Assembly (NCBI GenBank): GCA_038502055.1
Contig: JAXRKN010000040.1
Location: forward strand, 6,718,001 to 6,782,000
Reading direction: 5' to 3'
DNA: 64,000 bases
Source of the DNA: Tanytarsus gracilentus
Lineage: Eukaryota; Arthropoda; Insecta; Diptera; Chironomidae
Made by a program: the position numbers and the translations under genes. Positions within the stretch are counted from its first letter, which is position 1. The number at the start of each line of letters is the position of its first letter. Below the pieces are notes generated by a model, which worked only from the letters and a program-made list of their open reading frames with translations, made no database searches and was not told where the DNA came from. This document shows positions 61,226 to 64,000 of the stretch, in pieces.

Positions 61226-61626
61226 AAAAGAAAAATAAAATCGTTAACATGTCAATAGTTAAAACTTAAAATGGTAAAAGATATCTTGTTGAAAATTAAA
61301 AAATTAAAGTTCTTTAAATTTTCTTTTTTTTTTGAAATTCTGGCAATTATAGGAAGCAAATCGATAATATAAACTTAATTTGAATTTGGAATTTATTTAT
61401 CAAATTTTAAACGTTTTACAAATAATTATAGTTATATCACTGAGATACTACAGTTCCAGAACAATTAATTTAAATACTCGTCTATTCGGTTTATTCTTAA
61501 TATTTTTTTCTTTTTCATATATCCAAAATGATCATCACATCATTATTCCCCCTCTCTTTTGCTCATATATAAGATTACAACTTTCCGTTGTTGCGAGGTT
61601 TTGTTTAGCGTCTTATATTATTTTTT

Positions 61627-61658
61627 CTCTTTCTCTCTCTGTTTCTCTCTCTCTCTCG
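61627..61658. repeat. CT-rich microsatellite upstream of the arrestin-domain gene
   Basis: A (CT)n-rich tract, GAGA-like on the opposite strand, about 280-300 bp upstream of the arrestin-domain start codon. It probably lies in or near its promoter. Confidence 0.6.
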
Positions 61659-61932
61659 CTCACCAGTAAGTTGTCGACAACAGTGATCAAGAGTTGTGTT
61701 AACCACATTAAAATTTTATCGAATTTTTCAGTGATTAATTTATAAAATTTGTTCTCCACATTATATTTTTGATAAGAAATATGTCGTGGTGATATCATAA
61801 GCTGTGAATCAAGAGATTAATGTCGGTATAAAGTGCAGAATTTATCTAAAAACCCAACAGGTGGAGATTACAAGAAAAAATTGTTGTTTAACATTGAACT
61901 GCGAGAGCGAGACTCTAGTATTGATATTAAAA

Positions 61933-63970
61933 ATGCCACGGAAATTGATGAAATTTCTGATACTTTTCGACAACACTGATCTTTTGTACTTTCCTGGCCA
62001 ATTTTTAAGTGGTCGAGTTTTGCTCGAGCTACAAGAGGATACACCAGCCCTAGGTGATTTTAATTTAAACAATATTTTAAAACCCATACGTAGGTGTTAC
62101 TGCGAATAATTTTGGAGGTGCCGTTCTAAAGTTTTTTTTCAGCAAAGTCTTAAGAAACTTTAGTTTTGAATCCTGCGTGGGACATGGCCAAATGTTACCG
62201 TTAAAATTCAAAAAATCCTCATACAAATAAAATTTAAATCTCGGCTCCAACGTATTTTCATGTCCCACGCAGGTTTTAATGCAGATTTAATTATTTTTTT
62301 AAAGAACAAGAAAATTAGTGCTTATACCGACAATTTGTTGAATATTTTCTCATTTTATTATAAAATTAAAGTTTTGAAAAGCTGTTAAATTTTTTAAAAT
62401 CTCATTTTAAATGGAACGACTTAAAAGCTAAATTTTAAATTATTAGTTTCGTGCTTTATATGCCTAAAATTGGTATATCAGCTTTAGGTGTGTGTTCAAA
62501 TGGAATTGTAGGCAGCCTCATCATTGAGATTCGTGAATATAAATTCACTTTAAGAATTCTATTCTAGTTTAACAAACAGTACATTAGATTTTATATGTTT
62601 TTTAAAGGTCTCCACTTTCATGTAGTGGGTGAAGGCGTCGTGACAGCAACCGCACGGCAAGAGCGGACCTATGACAGAGAAAATTACATTGATTTTAGAA
62701 TGAGATTATTGGGAGATAACGAATCGGGTCCGACAGTCTTGAGTCCAGGAATTCACTCGTTTCCTTTTAAACTCGGTTTGCCACTGGGTCTTCCATCAAC
62801 TTTTCTTGGTCGAAACGGATGGATTCAATATTTTTGTAAATGTGCGCTGCGTGAACCATCAGGTGAGAAAATACTGTCCTAAATTTTACTGTATTTAAAA
62901 CATCTTATTTGTTTCTCGCAGGTCTTATTCACAAAAACCATCAAATTTTTATCATTATGAACCCTATCGACCTTAATATTGAAGAGCCAACCCTTGCAGA
63001 ACCATTTCGATGTGAAATTGAACCAAAACTTGGTGGATGTTTTGCATCTGGAACAGTCAAGTGTAAAATTGAATTGGATCGTGGCGGTAAATGATATATT
63101 GAAATAATTTTATATCGCATTCAAATCGAAAATATTTTTTATTTAAGGTTACGGTACGTCTGTTTGTGGTTATAAAATGTCATCTTAATTGGTTTTTCCC
63201 TATATTTTGTTTCTCTATATTACCTACACGGTACAAAAGTTTCTGGCGAGACGATTCAAATTAACGGATACGTCAGAAATTATAGTAAAGTCACCATTCG
63301 CCATACGAAAATAGTATTACTCGAGACAATCAATTACGTGTCACGTGGAAAGATTGTGCAAATGGAGAAACGTGAAATTGCATCCATCAAGGGACCAAAA
63401 ATTCGTGCAGGAGGACGTGACGAATTTATGAATAAAAAAATGTATATACCTCCATTACCACCGACCAACATACGCAATTCGAATCTTATTCAACTGAATT
63501 ACGATGTATACGTGAGTATTAAATGACAAGGTGTGTGCGTGTGTATGTGTGTGTGCCTAAAATGAATTTTTTCCCGTCTTATCAGCACCAAAAAACTCAA
63601 TTTAAGTGGAATTGAGCGCAACTGATAAGATATTTATGATATCACAGGAAAATATTTTTAATGTCTCACAAATTGTGCAAGGGGTTTGTTCAAGACCTGT
63701 GTATCAAAACTTTAAATGGGTTACCTTTTTATAGCCAAAAACAAAACAACTTGATAAACTCATCACTTCAAACTTTTTTTCTAGCTTATAATTGAGCCAA
63801 AATCAATGGAAAAGGCGATAAAACTTCAATTACCGATAGTTCTGGCCACGTATCCTTTTCGTTCAACTAATGACGATATGATGACCAGCTGGCCTGATTC
63901 CGTGTTGATTCCCAAACCCGATACACACTACCCATCTTCATTGCCAGTATTTCGTCCATCGGTACAATGA
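61933..63970 (+). CDS. Arrestin-domain-containing protein (ARRDC/alpha-arrestin), 6 exons with a 6-nt micro-exon
   Basis: Exons 61933-62053, 62608-62862, 62922-63086, 63148-63153, 63240-63511 and 63785-63970 give 334 residues. The N-lobe has FLILFDNTDLLYFPGQFLSG and LHFHVVGEG; the middle has LPLGLPSTF and the GKVSY-like linker; the C-lobe has GETIQINGYVRN and IRHTKIVLLE, ending in LPIVLATYPFR. Without the 6-nt exon (GTTACG) the protein lacks the two residues that restore the family's GGYV.GE turn; including it gives RGGYVSGETI. Alpha-arrestins are cytosolic adaptors that usually link membrane cargo to Nedd4-type ligases. I see PPLPPT but no PPxY near the short C-terminus, so ligase recruitment is uncertain. 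The exon 1 donor (GTGATT) is weak. The frame upstream of the chosen Met is open to 61804. Confidence 0.88.
62172..62273. repeat. 15-bp inverted repeat in intron 1 of the arrestin-domain gene
   Basis: CCTGCGTGGGACATG (62172-62186) and its perfect inverse CATGTCCCACGCAGG (62259-62273) are separated by 72 bp. It could be a small MITE or form a hairpin in the pre-mRNA. Confidence 0.7.
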
Positions 63971-64000
63971 GAAAATATTATGAATGTACTTTATGCCATT

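Overview
This is a eukaryotic window, almost certainly from a true fly (Diptera). It is strongly AT-rich, genes are split by short GT-AG introns (often 50-80 bp), and the recognisable proteins are animal or insect ones. These include a Spatzle-type neurotrophin, a TFIP11/neuroguidin gene pair, a pgant-type GalNAc transferase and an arrestin-domain protein. A stand-alone C-clamp gene resembling the Chironomus axis gene panish makes a non-biting midge (Chironomidae) my best guess. That is inference, not proof.

Layout. 262-2700 (-) encodes TFIP11/STIP, a G-patch spliceosome-disassembly factor. It is divergent, across about 220 bp, from neuroguidin (+, 2925-4746). 4.75-11.6 kb has no recognised gene. 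11640-11990 (+) is a three-exon mini-gene for a 75-residue protein whose only domain is a TCF/Pangolin-type C-clamp. 12-36 kb is gene-poor and repeat-rich. It holds a 694-bp insert between 27-bp direct repeats (15.8-16.5 kb), a nested inverted repeat (19.8-20.2 kb), two inverted copies of a Helentron-like element with a 120-bp minisatellite (21 and 26 kb), a 21-bp minisatellite (27.4 kb) and a LINE reverse-transcriptase fragment (28.0-28.2 kb).

36.5-38.5 kb (+) is a Spatzle-family gene whose first intron carries a hAT-like MITE that duplicated the splice donor. 38.8-43.2 kb (-) is a tandem cluster of three short secreted glycine-rich pre-pro-proteins. 44.45 kb has a second hAT-like MITE. 53.2-55.5 kb has two large foldback elements of one family (a third, degraded copy lies at 40.6 kb) flanking a small coding-like, intron-bearing segment. 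57.6-61.2 kb (+) is a complete 11-exon polypeptide GalNAc transferase of the GALNT10/pgant6 type. 61.9-63.97 kb (+) is a complete arrestin-domain gene that needs a 6-nt micro-exon.

The genes do not form one pathway. TFIP11 and neuroguidin are both nuclear RNA/RNP factors sharing a promoter region. The Spatzle-like protein, the glycine-rich proteins and the GalNAc transferase belong to the secretory pathway. Exon boundaries were read by eye from splice signals and reading-frame continuity, with no transcript evidence.
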